64,000 nucleotides of DNA from Candidatus Obscuribacter sp. (GCA_016712465.1 JADJQZ010000001.1:5890001-5954000), one strand, 5' to 3'. Positions 27,574-36,620 are shown, counted from the stretch's first letter. Program-made: numbers and translations. Notes: generated by a model from the letters alone, not told the origin.

Positions 27574-27951
27574 CTACTTGTGCCCCAATGCCAGGGCAAT
27601 GAAACAAACAAAGACTGCCACAGCAAGTAACATAACACCGGATCTGAATACGAATCCAATCCAGCCGCTTCTCGACTGCCGACGCTCCATATCCTCTGCC
27701 ATGGCATCAACGAACTCAAGCAGTTCCGCCCGTGAAGCACCCTGAAAATTGCTACGTCCTTGCATATACGATGCAAACAATTCATTAGATGCCTCCGCAT
27801 CGAGGATCAAATCATAGGCATGAGGCTTCTCACGGCCTGAATGGAACACCGGCTCACACTCGCAATGAGCAGCCAGATACTGATCAACTTCACCGGTAGA
27901 AACAGCATGAAACACCTTTTGCGAATTCACCTTACTTCTATTTGCATCCAT
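27574..27951 (-). CDS. Small tail-anchored membrane protein
   Basis: 125 residues from the ATG at 27951, chosen because GGAGG lies six bases upstream; the frame is open to 28005 but that start has no ribosome site. The N-terminal part contains HCECEPVFH, then ASRAELLEFVDAMAEDMERRQSRS, and a single C-terminal membrane helix (VMLLAVAVFVCFIALAL) ending GHK. The layout (soluble head, C-terminal anchor) resembles small regulatory membrane proteins, but I recognise no family. Confidence 0.7.
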   Translation of the reverse strand: MDANRSKVNSQKVFHAVSTGEVDQYLAAHCECEPVFHSGREKPHAYDLILDAEASNELFASYMQGRSNFQGASRAELLEFVDAMAEDMERRQSRSGWIGFVFRSGVMLLAVAVFVCFIALALGHK

Positions 27952-28005
27952 AACACACCTCCATCGAACTCGACACTTCGCCCAGCAAACGCTCCCACGC
28001 AACAA

Positions 28006-28341
28006 ATTACAGCTGATTATAGGTCGACAGCAAATTCACTTTGCCAGGTGCATTGTGGCAACTACGCTCCGCAACCAATAGTTTTAATGCATCGCAAAGG
28101 CGGAACTGTCTGCCATCCATCAGCTTCCGGTCTGATCATCTTCCTACTTTTCGATGCAATCTTTTCGACACCTACACCGGCAATCGAGTCGGAAGATAAG
28201 CGCTCACAAACGATTCCAACTCCATTCGAGCACCATGCTCAATCGCACTACATGGGAAATGAAACCAACAATGTTCTCAGCGACGCTTCACAATCCTCAA
28301 ACAGGCGCTTGTGATTCAAGCTCGCCGGGCATCATAAGGAT
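28006..28341. other. Divergent intergenic region
   Basis: About 390 bases from the ATG at 27951 to the sirtuin start at 28342. It should carry both promoters. AAGG precedes the sirtuin ATG by two bases. Codon-poor ORFs cross it, but none has a ribosome site or a recognisable product. Confidence 0.4.
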
Positions 28342-29238
28342 ATGCCAGAACTTCAATACAAAGATAAGACTGCCGATGTTTCGGAGGAAGCTGTCTACAG
28401 TGCCGCCAGGGCAATAAGCCGGGCGCGCACCTTGGTCATCACCTCCGGCGCCGGCATGAGTGTCGACTCGGGACTACCCGACTTTCGGGGAAAGAACGGT
28501 CTCTGGCAGGGCTTTGCCGAAGTAGAAGGCAAAACTCTGCGTACAGGCGATCTCGCCATCACCAAAGCCTTCCATGATGATGCGGCTCAAGCCTGGGGTT
28601 TTTATGGCCGACTCACCACCCTCTTTCGTGAAACCAACCCCCATGTCGGCTTTGAGATTCTGCGCCGCTGGGCAGACACTGTTGAAAACTGGTATGTAGT
28701 CACATCCAATGTAGACGGACACTTTCAGAAGGCGGGCTTCGAAACAAGCAAAATAGTACAAAAAAGTGGCACCATGGAGAAGCTACAGTGCCTAACACCC
28801 TGCCGCCCCGAAGTCTGGGAGAATGATCAGTCATTCACGATTGACAGTTCTACTCTGCGTTCCAACCATGTGCCAAGCTGCAAATTCTGCGGAGGCGTAG
28901 CTCGACCAAATGTACTTCTATTCAACGACTTCTCCTGGCTTTATCGGCAGAGCCAAGAACAAGAGGAGCGGTTCAATAAGTTCTTGCGGGAGTGCAACCC
29001 GCCAATCACAATTTTGGAAATTGGAGCCGGCAAAATTCTTCCCTCCATCCGCGATATGAATTCAAAGGCGGCAACGAAGTTTGCTGCCACCATCATTCGG
29101 ATTAATCCGCATGAATGGGAAATAGATGCACCGCACATTTCAATTCCGGACGGCGCCGCCAGCGGGCTAAGTAAGATAGAGAGGGTACTGTCGAAGCATG
29201 ATTTGGATAGCTCAGGACACCAAACGGACTACCTCTGA
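28342..29238 (+). CDS. Sirtuin (Sir2)-family protein lacking the catalytic His
   Basis: Sir2 proteins bind NAD+ and usually deacylate lysines or cleave NAD+. This 298-residue protein keeps the NAD+ motifs ITSGAGMSVDSGLPDFRG (35-50) and TSNVDGHFQKAG (121-132), and four Cys for the zinc site (C150, C154, C180, C183). The catalytic His of the usual ELHGS is Ser142 (QKSGT; codon at 28765), so ordinary deacylation should fail. It also lacks the usual GTS-type motif; ILEIGAGKILPS stands there. It could be an NAD+-binding or ADP-ribosylating protein, or inactive. Neighbours are small unknown proteins. Confidence 0.85.
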   Translation: MPELQYKDKTADVSEEAVYSAARAISRARTLVITSGAGMSVDSGLPDFRGKNGLWQGFAEVEGKTLRTGDLAITKAFHDDAAQAWGFYGRLTTLFRETNPHVGFEILRRWADTVENWYVVTSNVDGHFQKAGFETSKIVQKSGTMEKLQCLTPCRPEVWENDQSFTIDSSTLRSNHVPSCKFCGGVARPNVLLFNDFSWLYRQSQEQEERFNKFLRECNPPITILEIGAGKILPSIRDMNSKAATKFAATIIRINPHEWEIDAPHISIPDGAASGLSKIERVLSKHDLDSSGHQTDYL

Positions 29239-29295
29239 GGCAGCCGACTAGAGGCCTGATAGAGTAATCAAAACAACACAAAGAAAAGGCGATGA

Positions 29296-29646
29296 ATGAA
29301 TCCCGAAGCCCCAGCGAACCTTATGAGCAACCTAATTGGCCAAAGAATCGAAGCCATTAGAATTGACCCAAACAATGACGACCTGCTTGTCAAATTCAAC
29401 AAAGCCTGCTTCGCTTTTTTCAGTCCTTATCGAGTCTATCCCGAGCTAGCTTCCATAGAATCGCTTCAGAACAGCTCAGTTGTTTCGGTGACGAATCCCA
29501 CTACGGAATCACTTACCATGCATTTTGACTGCAACATTGAGCTTACTTTCAACTGGGAGAACTCAGACCTGGTTGAGGCATTTGCAGGAACAATGGAAGT
29601 AGATGGAGTAGAGCTTGATATCGTAGAGCAGGTTGTCCATCTCTAA
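29296..29646 (+). CDS. Hypothetical 116-residue protein
   Basis: Acidic soluble protein with predicted beta strands (IGQRIEAIRIDPNNDDLLVKF, LTMHFDCNIELTFNW) and no signal peptide. AAAAGG is six bases upstream of the ATG. It follows the sirtuin by 57 bases on the same strand and may be cotranscribed. The size and fold would suit a small immunity- or adaptor-type protein, but no family is recognised. Confidence 0.6.
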   Translation: MNPEAPANLMSNLIGQRIEAIRIDPNNDDLLVKFNKACFAFFSPYRVYPELASIESLQNSSVVSVTNPTTESLTMHFDCNIELTFNWENSDLVEAFAGTMEVDGVELDIVEQVVHL

Positions 29647-29832
29647 GCGAGGAAACTCCTGATATGCACTTCAAACAGACTTACCCGCCAAGCCAACCCT
29701 TTCGGCAACAAGCGGGAATTACGCATTGCCCTCCCGATTATCCTTTGCTACATTGAGCCTGGAACCCGAGGAAGATCAATCGTTCGAAAGAGCGCCGACT
29801 GCGCACAACTACCCTCACACAGCGAGTCATCT

Positions 29833-30312
29833 ATGTCTGATTTCTGCAAGAAGATCGAATCGGTTTCAGAAGGTATCAAGCCCGGGGCTAATCCAGAGAC
29901 AGCCGCGCCATTGCTTGAGGCTCTTGCGGAATTCAACAAAAGTCATATCCTGGGCTCAGACCTGCTCAAAAACGCCGATCAAACAGCAAAACAAATGCAC
30001 GAAAAGGGCGTTTATGGCGAAAAAGCAGCCACCGGTCTCCCCGGCAGCAGCGCATGGATACAACAGAGTGACGGCAAACCCAATGCTCTCGAAATCGTGG
30101 AAGGCGACAGAACCGAAAGCATGAGACTCGACAAAAACGGCGAGCCGGTTTTGAACATCGTATCCCAGTCCTGTGACAGCGGCAAAAAGTCTATTCAATC
30201 TGCCTTCTTCATCAAAGACGGTAAGCAGGTTTTGTCCTCCGTTTCGATAGTTCCCGACTTGGAAATTATTGTCGATCAAACCGGGAAGCCGCAAAAGATC
30301 AAATCTTACTGA
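29833..30312 (+). CDS. Hypothetical 159-residue protein
   Basis: Soluble protein. The N-terminal half is helical (SDFCKKIESVSEGIKPGANPETAAPLLEALAEF); the C-terminal half is strand-rich with DG/NG turns (DKNGEPVL, KDGKQVL), somewhat like the unit style of the repeat proteins elsewhere in this window. No signal peptide and no strong ribosome site. Function unknown. Confidence 0.55.
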   Translation: MSDFCKKIESVSEGIKPGANPETAAPLLEALAEFNKSHILGSDLLKNADQTAKQMHEKGVYGEKAATGLPGSSAWIQQSDGKPNALEIVEGDRTESMRLDKNGEPVLNIVSQSCDSGKKSIQSAFFIKDGKQVLSSVSIVPDLEIIVDQTGKPQKIKSY

Positions 30313-30407
30313 GGCGAACTTCGACAAACAGCCTCTCGAAAACTTACGCCTTCGGTAGCGGTAGTTACAGCGACCACAGACCCGTCCTGATTGCTAGAAT
30401 AAGGCAC

Positions 30408-30848
30408 ATGAAACGCCTTATCAAACTATCTATCTGGACCATGGTTGTTCTATGTATCGCTCTCAATTTCGAAGCGAACAGGAAGAACCAAGTCACCATC
30501 ACCGTACAAAACGCCACAGCCCAGCCAATTTCAAAAATTCAAGTTTTACACACCGGAATTGCATTTGAAACCGGGCCCCTGAGTCCAGGAGAAAGCAAGT
30601 CCTTCAAATTCAAACCGAAGAACGAGGGCGGATACAGTTTTGTCATTCACTTTACGTCAAAGAGACACACAGAAATTGCTGTCGGATACGTATCCTGGAT
30701 GCAAGAAGAAGACAGTGCCAAGATCTATGATGAGTACATGGAATACGCTTCCAGACAACATTTTCCGCTCGAAGAATTGTGGCGAAATGAATTCACGGCG
30801 AATAAAGCGCTCTACTCTCTAGCCGATGGCTCTCTTCTCAATCCATAG
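30408..30848 (+). CDS. Membrane-anchored hypothetical protein
   Basis: 146 residues: N-terminal signal anchor (LIKLSIWTMVVLCIALNF), then a beta-rich domain QVTITVQNATAQPISKIQVLHTG...GPLSPGESKSFKFKPKNEGGYSFVIHF that looks like an Ig-type fold. Its 3' end overlaps the next gene by 23 bases in another frame, so the two are probably made together. Function unknown. Confidence 0.65.
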   Translation: MKRLIKLSIWTMVVLCIALNFEANRKNQVTITVQNATAQPISKIQVLHTGIAFETGPLSPGESKSFKFKPKNEGGYSFVIHFTSKRHTEIAVGYVSWMQEEDSAKIYDEYMEYASRQHFPLEELWRNEFTANKALYSLADGSLLNP

Positions 30849-31446
30849 ACCACTCAACACAAAGGATCAAGTCACCGTACGAGGCTCATTGAGAAGGCGA
30901 GCGATTCTCAAATTGATAGCAGGTTTACCACTTGCCCTCACCTTTGGACTTTTGGCATCGCCCTTCCTACGCATTTTGCTGCCGACAAGAAGACCACTGG
31001 ACCTACTGGGAGAGTCGGACCAGCCTCTTGCTGAGCCACCCATCCCCACTTTCACAGCCAAGGATTTTCCGGAGCCCTGGACTTGCATACCTTTGATGTT
31101 CATCCAACGGTACATTGAGTACAATGCAGAAGGGCATGAGATTCGCAGAACGCCTGGTTTTATCATGCGCACTGAAGAAGATAAAATTGTCGCATTTAGT
31201 CGCATCTGCACATATTGCCGCCACAGCCAGCCAGTGAATTTCGTGAGTGATACCAGCGAATTTGACTACATAGCCCAGTCCAGAACTCCAGTGCTGTGCT
31301 GTCCATGCGATTTCAGCACCTTCGACCCCAACGACAATGGACGCGTGTTAGGCGGACCGGCCTACCGGCCACTGCGCCGGATGACAGTCGCCTTTGACGG
31401 TAGATGTTACAAAATCACCGGAATAGAGCAAGGCGAGATCGCCTGA
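30826..31446 (+). CDS. Rieske-like iron-sulfur protein with altered cluster motif and Tat-like signal
   Basis: 206 residues. The N-terminus has SLRRRAILKLIAGLPLALTFGLLA, a plausible Tat signal (RRxxLK) and anchor. The C-terminal domain matches the Rieske fold: box 1 is CTYCRHSQPVN (C128, C131, H133), box 2 is LCCPCDFSTFD (159-167), then GGPAYRPLRR. Normal box 2 is CPCH; here the His ligand is Asp162 (codon at 31309). A [2Fe-2S] cluster with Asp ligation, another metal, or no cluster are all possible. Family proteins carry electrons to or from quinol oxidoreductases; no such partner is near. Overlaps the preceding gene. Confidence 0.75.
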   Translation: MALFSIHRPLNTKDQVTVRGSLRRRAILKLIAGLPLALTFGLLASPFLRILLPTRRPLDLLGESDQPLAEPPIPTFTAKDFPEPWTCIPLMFIQRYIEYNAEGHEIRRTPGFIMRTEEDKIVAFSRICTYCRHSQPVNFVSDTSEFDYIAQSRTPVLCCPCDFSTFDPNDNGRVLGGPAYRPLRRMTVAFDGRCYKITGIEQGEIA

Positions 31447-31732
31447 GCCTCCTGCGGACAACAGGGCGAATAGGATTACCAAGACAGTCTTGGAATCGAT
31501 GAGCGTATACGACTGGCGAAAAACGCCCACCAGTGCCGCAACTCAATCCAACGAAATCAAACCTTAACCAACCCAATCCAACCCGAGCGTGTTAACAACT
31601 CGGAAACAACTTCCCGCTTGCCGCCACCTAATATGAACGCAGTCGGAGGCGGGGCGACGATCGCCATCTCCCCCAAGGTCGCCCACTCCGACAAAACTGA
31701 GTTTTTTCACCCCACGCTCAGGAGACCAGGAA

Positions 31733-33131
31733 ATGAGTATGAAAAACTTCCAGGAACTTACTAACGGTCAAGACATACGCGATGCCGGCAATTTTGATTC
31801 CTGGGCCCACCGGGCCAGTAACGATGCCTCCGACTTCTTCCGCAGCCAGAGCCGCAACCACGGCATCGACAGAGAATCGCAGCATCTTCTTACCAGCCTT
31901 GAAATCACACCTATCTTTACTAATCACAATTCTTTCCAGGCCGGACGCGGCGCCTTCCAGCCGGACCGTTTTATGGACGGTCTGAGACGCCTTGATCCCG
32001 ATCTTTCCGACGTTGTTACACCGTGCCCGCCAGGCTTCGACAGAGCACGCTGGTACGGCGGCGACAAATCTCCTGAGTATACTCTGGCTCGCGGTATGGC
32101 AAACAGTTTGAACGAACTGAGCAGCATTCCTGATGCTGCCTCACGCAAAACCTTTGTGGAAAGGGTTCTGCAAAATCAAGTGCCCGAGCTGGAAAAGCAG
32201 GGCGCTAAGGTGCACGGCATCCAGGGCGAGCGCATCAAGATTGACTTCGGCAATGGACGCGGACCGCAGTGGATAGACACGGTGCGCGACCTGTACGGCT
32301 CACCGGAAGTACAATTGTTGAACGTCACGGCTCTGATGCGCAACCAGGAAGGCAACGGAAGAGTGACCATGCGCCCGCAGGTAGAGCCGGGACGCTTCCC
32401 TCTCGATAATGCTGGTGACCGCGGTGTCTACATGCCCAAGTATCCGGTCGATCAGGCGCTACCGCCCTGCCCTCCCGGTTTCGATGCGACAAAATGGAAC
32501 AGCGGCCATGACACTATCAAGTATGCTGTCGGTCGTGATCTGGCCAGGGTCTTCGATCAATTGAAGGCTATTCCTGATGAAGCCGGACAGAAGAAATTTG
32601 CCGAGAACTTCCTTAAGAGCCAGGTACCGGCCATGGAAGCGCGAGGCGGCAAGGTACTGGGCCATCAAGGACGAGAAGGTTCTGCTGGATGCCGGCGAAG
32701 GCTCCGGCCCTCTCTGGATAGATGTAGTCAAAGACATCGGCGGCAAGAACCCGGAAGTACAGTGGACGGTGATTGGCAAAGGCAACCCAGGCCAGACCGA
32801 AGCACCGGAATTCGCCCCCTGCCCGCCTGGTTTCGACCCGGTCAAATGGGACAACGGACATGATACGCCCAAATATTTTGTTGGGCATCTGGTAGCCGAC
32901 ATGCTGCAACAAGACAGACTCAATCCAGATAGAGAAGGACAGAAGGCCCGAGTAGAGAAGTTCCTGAAAGAGCATGCCCCTTTGATGCAGGCTAAAGGAA
33001 TAAAGGTTTACGACATCATCGGTGAAAAGATCATGATGGACGTAGGTGACGGTACCGGCAAGCACTGGGTCGACACCGTAGCCGACGTCGGCGGCAAAAA
33101 TCCCCAAGCAAGCTGGCAGGTAGAAGCATAA
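31733..33131 (+). pseudogene. Triple PCPPGFD-repeat protein gene, frameshifted
   Basis: One gene broken by an apparent extra base. The first frame runs from ATG 31733 and drifts into nonsense after EARGGKVLG, ending at 32863; from about 32660 the homologous sequence continues in another frame to 33131. Three copies of a ~115-residue unit can be read: each has PCPPGFDxxxW, a K-Y segment (SPEYTLARGMA / TIKYAVGRDLA / TPKYFVGHLVA), an EKQGAKVHGIQGERIKIDFG-type strand pair and a WIDTV/WVDTV end. The extra base is within GGGCC at 32659-32663. No signal peptide. Function unknown. It could be a real mutation or a sequencing error. Confidence 0.75.
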
Positions 33132-33156
33132 AGAAAAGAGTTTATTTCGTGTGGGG

Positions 33157-34629
33157 TTAACGGGTGGGCAACTGGAGCCAGAACAGGCTTCCGTTGCCCA
33201 CTTCACTTACTACACCGATTTTGCCGTCATGGGCTTCTACAATTGCTTTGCAAATAGCCAGGCCCAGACCGCTTGTACCACTGCCTCCACCATGGGCCTG
33301 CTTGAAGCGATCGAAGACTGACTCCTGCAATTGTTTTGGAATGCCCGGCCCCTGATCTTGAATTTTGATAGTGGCGCGTCCGTCCTTTTCCTCGATGTTG
33401 ACGCTTATGGTGCCGCCCTGAGGCGAATACTTGACTGCATTGGAGAAGAGATTGACGAAGACTTGCACCAGTCGCTCGCTATCGACAGGCGCCAGGGCAT
33501 GAGCACCAAATACCTCAATTCTTACATTCTTGGCCTCGGCCAGAAGTTTTACCGATTCACTGCCGCGCACCACAAGCTCAGCCAGATCGGCAGTTTCCTT
33601 GTTCATTTCCATCATGCCGGCTTCAATTTTTTCGATATCGAGAAGCTCATTGATGAGCGATAGCAAGCGCACACATTCGTATTCGGCATCTCTCACACGG
33701 CTTTTACCTTTAGCGGAAATTTCGCCATAGACATCGGCATTTACAAGCTCCAGAGCGCCCTGAATGGCAGACAACGGACTGCGCAGATCATGACTGACCA
33801 TGGCCACAAAATCGCGCTTAGCCGCCTCAGCTCGGTTTAAATCGGAAGCCATGCGGCGAAAGGCGGCATCCACCTCGGCGACTTCATCAGAGCCGGAGAT
33901 TGTCGGCAAGAGAGATTGTCGCTTCACTACCCGCTCTGCATTCTTTTTGAGAAGGTTGAGACGAAAGGCAATATCGCGACTGAAATAAACGGCGACACCC
34001 AGTGAAAGCACCAGGTTGAGCGCTACTCCCGCCAAAATATAGAGCTGCAGTTCCTGTCTGCGCGCCTCTTCCCTCTGTAGCGTGTGTTCTTCTATGGCTC
34101 TTTCTTCCGTGGTGAGAATGTGCAATTCATCAACATAAGTTTTGAAAGCATCTTCGATCTGCTTGCGAAAGCGGGTGAACTCGAAGGAATAAAGGCTGTT
34201 GGAAGAATTCTTGATCTGGGCTTTATGCCACTGGAGCACGCTTACAATCTGGCGAGCCCGATCTTCCACCGTGCGCAGTTTATCGGCACGGCTGCTGTCC
34301 CCCTTCATAAGCTCTTTAATTTTCTCGACTCGCTGGGTTATAGCAGCGATGCTTGCATCAAGGCGTCTCTCCAGGGCGCTGGTACGCATATAATTCCAGG
34401 CAACAATGGCGCTGCCGGCATCAAAGAGATCGCGCTGAGCCTGGCTGGCTTCCGAGACAATGGCCCGGGCCCGTGATTCGCGTCTGGCCGTGGCTTCCGC
34501 CCGCTCCAGCAGCACGCCCAGGACGCTGAGGTAGACTAACCCCCAGACCAGGGGTACAGCGGCGATAATCAAGCCTTTTTGAGCAATGCTTAGCTTCAGA
34601 TAGGCACCTCTGTCAACCATTGCCTCCAT
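33157..34629 (-). CDS. Sensor histidine kinase (CHASE3-like, HAMP, HisKA, HATPase)
   Basis: Two membrane helices (LIIAAVPLVWGLVYLSVLGVLL and LYILAGVALNLVLSLGVAVYF) enclose a ~150-residue helical sensor region of CHASE3 type. Then a HAMP linker, the HisKA box FVAMVSHDLRSPLSAIQG with the phospho-His, N-box NLFSNAVKYSP, G1 DQGPGIP and G2 GTSGLGLAI. I chose the ATG at 34629, which has AGGGG upstream; the frame is open to 34659. It is transcribed away from a response regulator whose start is only about 50-80 bases off, so they are the likely pair. Signal unknown. Confidence 0.92.
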   Translation of the reverse strand: MEAMVDRGAYLKLSIAQKGLIIAAVPLVWGLVYLSVLGVLLERAEATARRESRARAIVSEASQAQRDLFDAGSAIVAWNYMRTSALERRLDASIAAITQRVEKIKELMKGDSSRADKLRTVEDRARQIVSVLQWHKAQIKNSSNSLYSFEFTRFRKQIEDAFKTYVDELHILTTEERAIEEHTLQREEARRQELQLYILAGVALNLVLSLGVAVYFSRDIAFRLNLLKKNAERVVKRQSLLPTISGSDEVAEVDAAFRRMASDLNRAEAAKRDFVAMVSHDLRSPLSAIQGALELVNADVYGEISAKGKSRVRDAEYECVRLLSLINELLDIEKIEAGMMEMNKETADLAELVVRGSESVKLLAEAKNVRIEVFGAHALAPVDSERLVQVFVNLFSNAVKYSPQGGTISVNIEEKDGRATIKIQDQGPGIPKQLQESVFDRFKQAHGGGSGTSGLGLAICKAIVEAHDGKIGVVSEVGNGSLFWLQLPTR

Positions 34630-34680
34630 TCTACCCCTAGCAGGCTCGTCCCGGAGCAAGCTAAAATAGAACCCCAGTCT

Positions 34681-35394
34681 GTGGATAAAAGTTCCGAAAG
34701 TACCATTGCCATGCCCAGAATATTGTTTGCCGAAGATGAGCAGAAACTGGCCAACCTGGTCATAGACTTTCTCACGGCTGAAGATTATGAAATCGAACTG
34801 GCCACTAGCGGGCCGGCCGCTCTCAGTCGTCTGGAAAGCGACAGCTATGATGCGCTCATTCTAGACGTAGGCTTGCCCGGGCTGAGTGGTTTTGAGGTAT
34901 GCAAGATATATCGAGAGAAAGGAGGCACGGCGCCGATAATTTTTCTCACCGGTCAAAACACAGTAGCCGATAAAGAACGTGGGCTCGATCTGGGTGCCGA
35001 CGACTATCTCACCAAACCTTTTCATATGCGTGAACTTTCAGCCAGACTGCGCGCCATTACCAGAAGATCGCGCACCCTAGTTTCACCGCGGCTGGAAATC
35101 GGCGACCTCAGCCTCGATAGTGCCACCCATACCGTCACGAAAGGCGGCACGCCCCTGCAACTTATGCCGAGGGAGTATGCCCTTTTGGAATTTTTTATGC
35201 GTCATCCCAACCGCACCTTCACCCAGAATGAGCTACTTGACGAAGTCTGGTCAAAGGATAGTGAGGCCTCACCAGATACGGTGCGGGTGCATATTACAAA
35301 ACTGCGGGCCAAGATAGACAGCCCCGACAAGGGCGAAGAGTCGCTCATCAAAACCGTGCACCGGGTCGGTTACAGACTGGAAGCGCGACCGTAA
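34681..35394 (+). CDS. OmpR-family response regulator
   Basis: Receiver domain with DED acidic pocket (AEDEQ), phospho-Asp in ALILDVGLPGLSGFEV, Thr in IIFLTGQN and Lys in YLTKPFH, then a winged-helix DNA-binding domain (LMPREYALLEFFMRHPNRTFTQNELLDEVW...VRVHITKLRAKI...IKTVHRVGYRL). The longest frame starts with GTG at 34681; ATG 34711 (MPRILFAEDE) is the more typical N-terminus, and neither has a clear ribosome site. Head-to-head with the histidine kinase. Confidence 0.93.
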   Translation: MDKSSESTIAMPRILFAEDEQKLANLVIDFLTAEDYEIELATSGPAALSRLESDSYDALILDVGLPGLSGFEVCKIYREKGGTAPIIFLTGQNTVADKERGLDLGADDYLTKPFHMRELSARLRAITRRSRTLVSPRLEIGDLSLDSATHTVTKGGTPLQLMPREYALLEFFMRHPNRTFTQNELLDEVWSKDSEASPDTVRVHITKLRAKIDSPDKGEESLIKTVHRVGYRLEARP

Positions 35395-35419
35395 GAGCAG
35401 GCGTAATTTCATTCAGCGG

Positions 35420-36451
35420 TTACTTGTGGGCTGGAGCGATCTCAGGCTTTGACTCTTTAGAGGCTTGTTCGGCCGGGGCTTCAGTGTTCTTTGGATTGGT
35501 CTCTTTAGAAGCTTGCTCTGACGGAGCTTCAGCTCCAGGGGCGGCCGCTTCGGAGGGTTCATCCTGCGGCGGCAAGCAAAAATCAAGGATGGCGTAGTCC
35601 CGGGTCTTGTCCTTCCAACCGGTGTACTTGACGAGCACTTCCTGGTGTTGGTAATCCGCCATACCAAAGCTGGCGTTTTCCTCATGGGCAGCGGCAATTA
35701 GATCGGTGGCGGCCCGCCTTTCTTTGTCGTTCATTGAGGGCACCAAGGCCGAGAGGGCCAGCTTGCCCGGCGCGACCAGCTCTTTGCGCCAGTCGAAAGG
35801 CACACGCAAGCGCACAGCGGTCAGCTTTCCCGCCGGTGTGCGATACAACTGCAGTAAGATGGGCACCTCTCTGGTATTTTTCTCGTCGGCGATTTTATAG
35901 TCCACGGCGCTGGCTACAGCTTCACCGGCTTCTATCGCAGATTTCGAATCTTTAGCAACAGCATCAGGCGCACTAGCGGTTTTTTCGTCGCCACCCGCAG
36001 CTTTTTCAGAGACACCGGGCTCTGTCTTCACTTTAGCAATTGCCTCCGGCTTCACTGCGACACCAGGCTCTGGCTTGACTGCGGCACTAGACTCCGGTTT
36101 TACCGCGCCAGACTCCGGCTTCACTGCGACACCAGACTCCGGCTTCACTGCGGCACCAGACTCCGGCTTCACTGCGGCACCAGACTCCGGCTTCACTGCG
36201 GCACCAGACTCCGGCTTCACCGCGGCAACAGGCTCCGGCTTGACTGCGGCAACAGACTCGCTTTTCGGCGGTGCCGCCAGAATTTTCTTGCGCCCCAGGG
36301 GCTTGCGTAACTTCTCCAAAAATTCAGACTCAGTCACACTGAAGGAACGCACCGGCTGCTCCGGAAGGGGCACGAGCATTTCGGTAGTGCGTACACCGGC
36401 ATTGCCGGGACCAAGTAAAACTAGAGCAGAGAGCAGTACTTTCAGAATCAT
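35420..36451 (-). CDS. Secreted protein with KPES repeats
   Basis: 343 residues. N-terminal signal peptide (ILKVLLSALVLLGPGNAG). Residues 63-147 are tandem 8-residue repeats (AAVKPESG and variants), giving a stiff Pro/Lys/Glu linker as in periplasm-spanning proteins. The C-terminal domain (about 185-300) is unrecognised: VPILLQLYRTPAGKLTAVRLRVPFDWRKELVAPGKLALSALVPSMNDKERRAATDL and DYQHQEVLVKYTGWKDKTRDYAILDFCLP. A second low-complexity tail follows (SEQASKE / AEQASKE). Function unknown. Confidence 0.7.
   Translation of the reverse strand: MILKVLLSALVLLGPGNAGVRTTEMLVPLPEQPVRSFSVTESEFLEKLRKPLGRKKILAAPPKSESVAAVKPEPVAAVKPESGAAVKPESGAAVKPESGAAVKPESGVAVKPESGAVKPESSAAVKPEPGVAVKPEAIAKVKTEPGVSEKAAGGDEKTASAPDAVAKDSKSAIEAGEAVASAVDYKIADEKNTREVPILLQLYRTPAGKLTAVRLRVPFDWRKELVAPGKLALSALVPSMNDKERRAATDLIAAAHEENASFGMADYQHQEVLVKYTGWKDKTRDYAILDFCLPPQDEPSEAAAPGAEAPSEQASKETNPKNTEAPAEQASKESKPEIAPAHK
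36011..36265. repeat. 24-bp tandem coding repeat (AAVKPESG)
   Basis: About ten units of a 24-bp repeat (GACTCCGGCTTCACTGCGGC plus four bases), with central units nearly identical and one unit 3 bp shorter. The near-identity implies recent expansion; copy number may vary between strains. Confidence 0.85.
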
Positions 36452-36548
36452 TGCAAAACCTAAGCAGACAGACCATCACTATAGGATAACGCAGGGGACC
36501 GGACATTAGCCGGCTCTTCGACGAGAATGTCGTCACCACTTAAATCCT

Positions 36549-36573
36549 GGTTCGTTTGCCGAACCAACTAATT
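36549..36573 (+). promoter_or_regulatory. ROK-type operator upstream of the ROK regulator gene
   Basis: Inverted repeat GGTTCG-TTTGC-CGAACC followed directly by AACTAATT, 48 bases before the ROK gene. The same arrangement occurs at 40863. A weak extended -10 (TGG TAAGGT, 36575-36583) follows, so a bound protein would block the promoter. Resembles the half-sites of XylR-type ROK operators (AACAAACTAA). Confidence 0.5.
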
Positions 36574-36620
36574 ATGGTAAGGTAGCAGAGTAGGCATAAA
36601 ACGGACCATTAAATAAAGGA

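Noticed and set aside
27841..28314. 157-codon plus-strand frame spanning the divergent region
   Set aside because: It crosses the start of the minus-strand small membrane protein, has poor composition and no ribosome site.
29833..31446. Phage or defence island around the sirtuin
   Set aside because: No phage structural genes, helicases or nucleases; only small unknown genes, so the claim would be unsupported.
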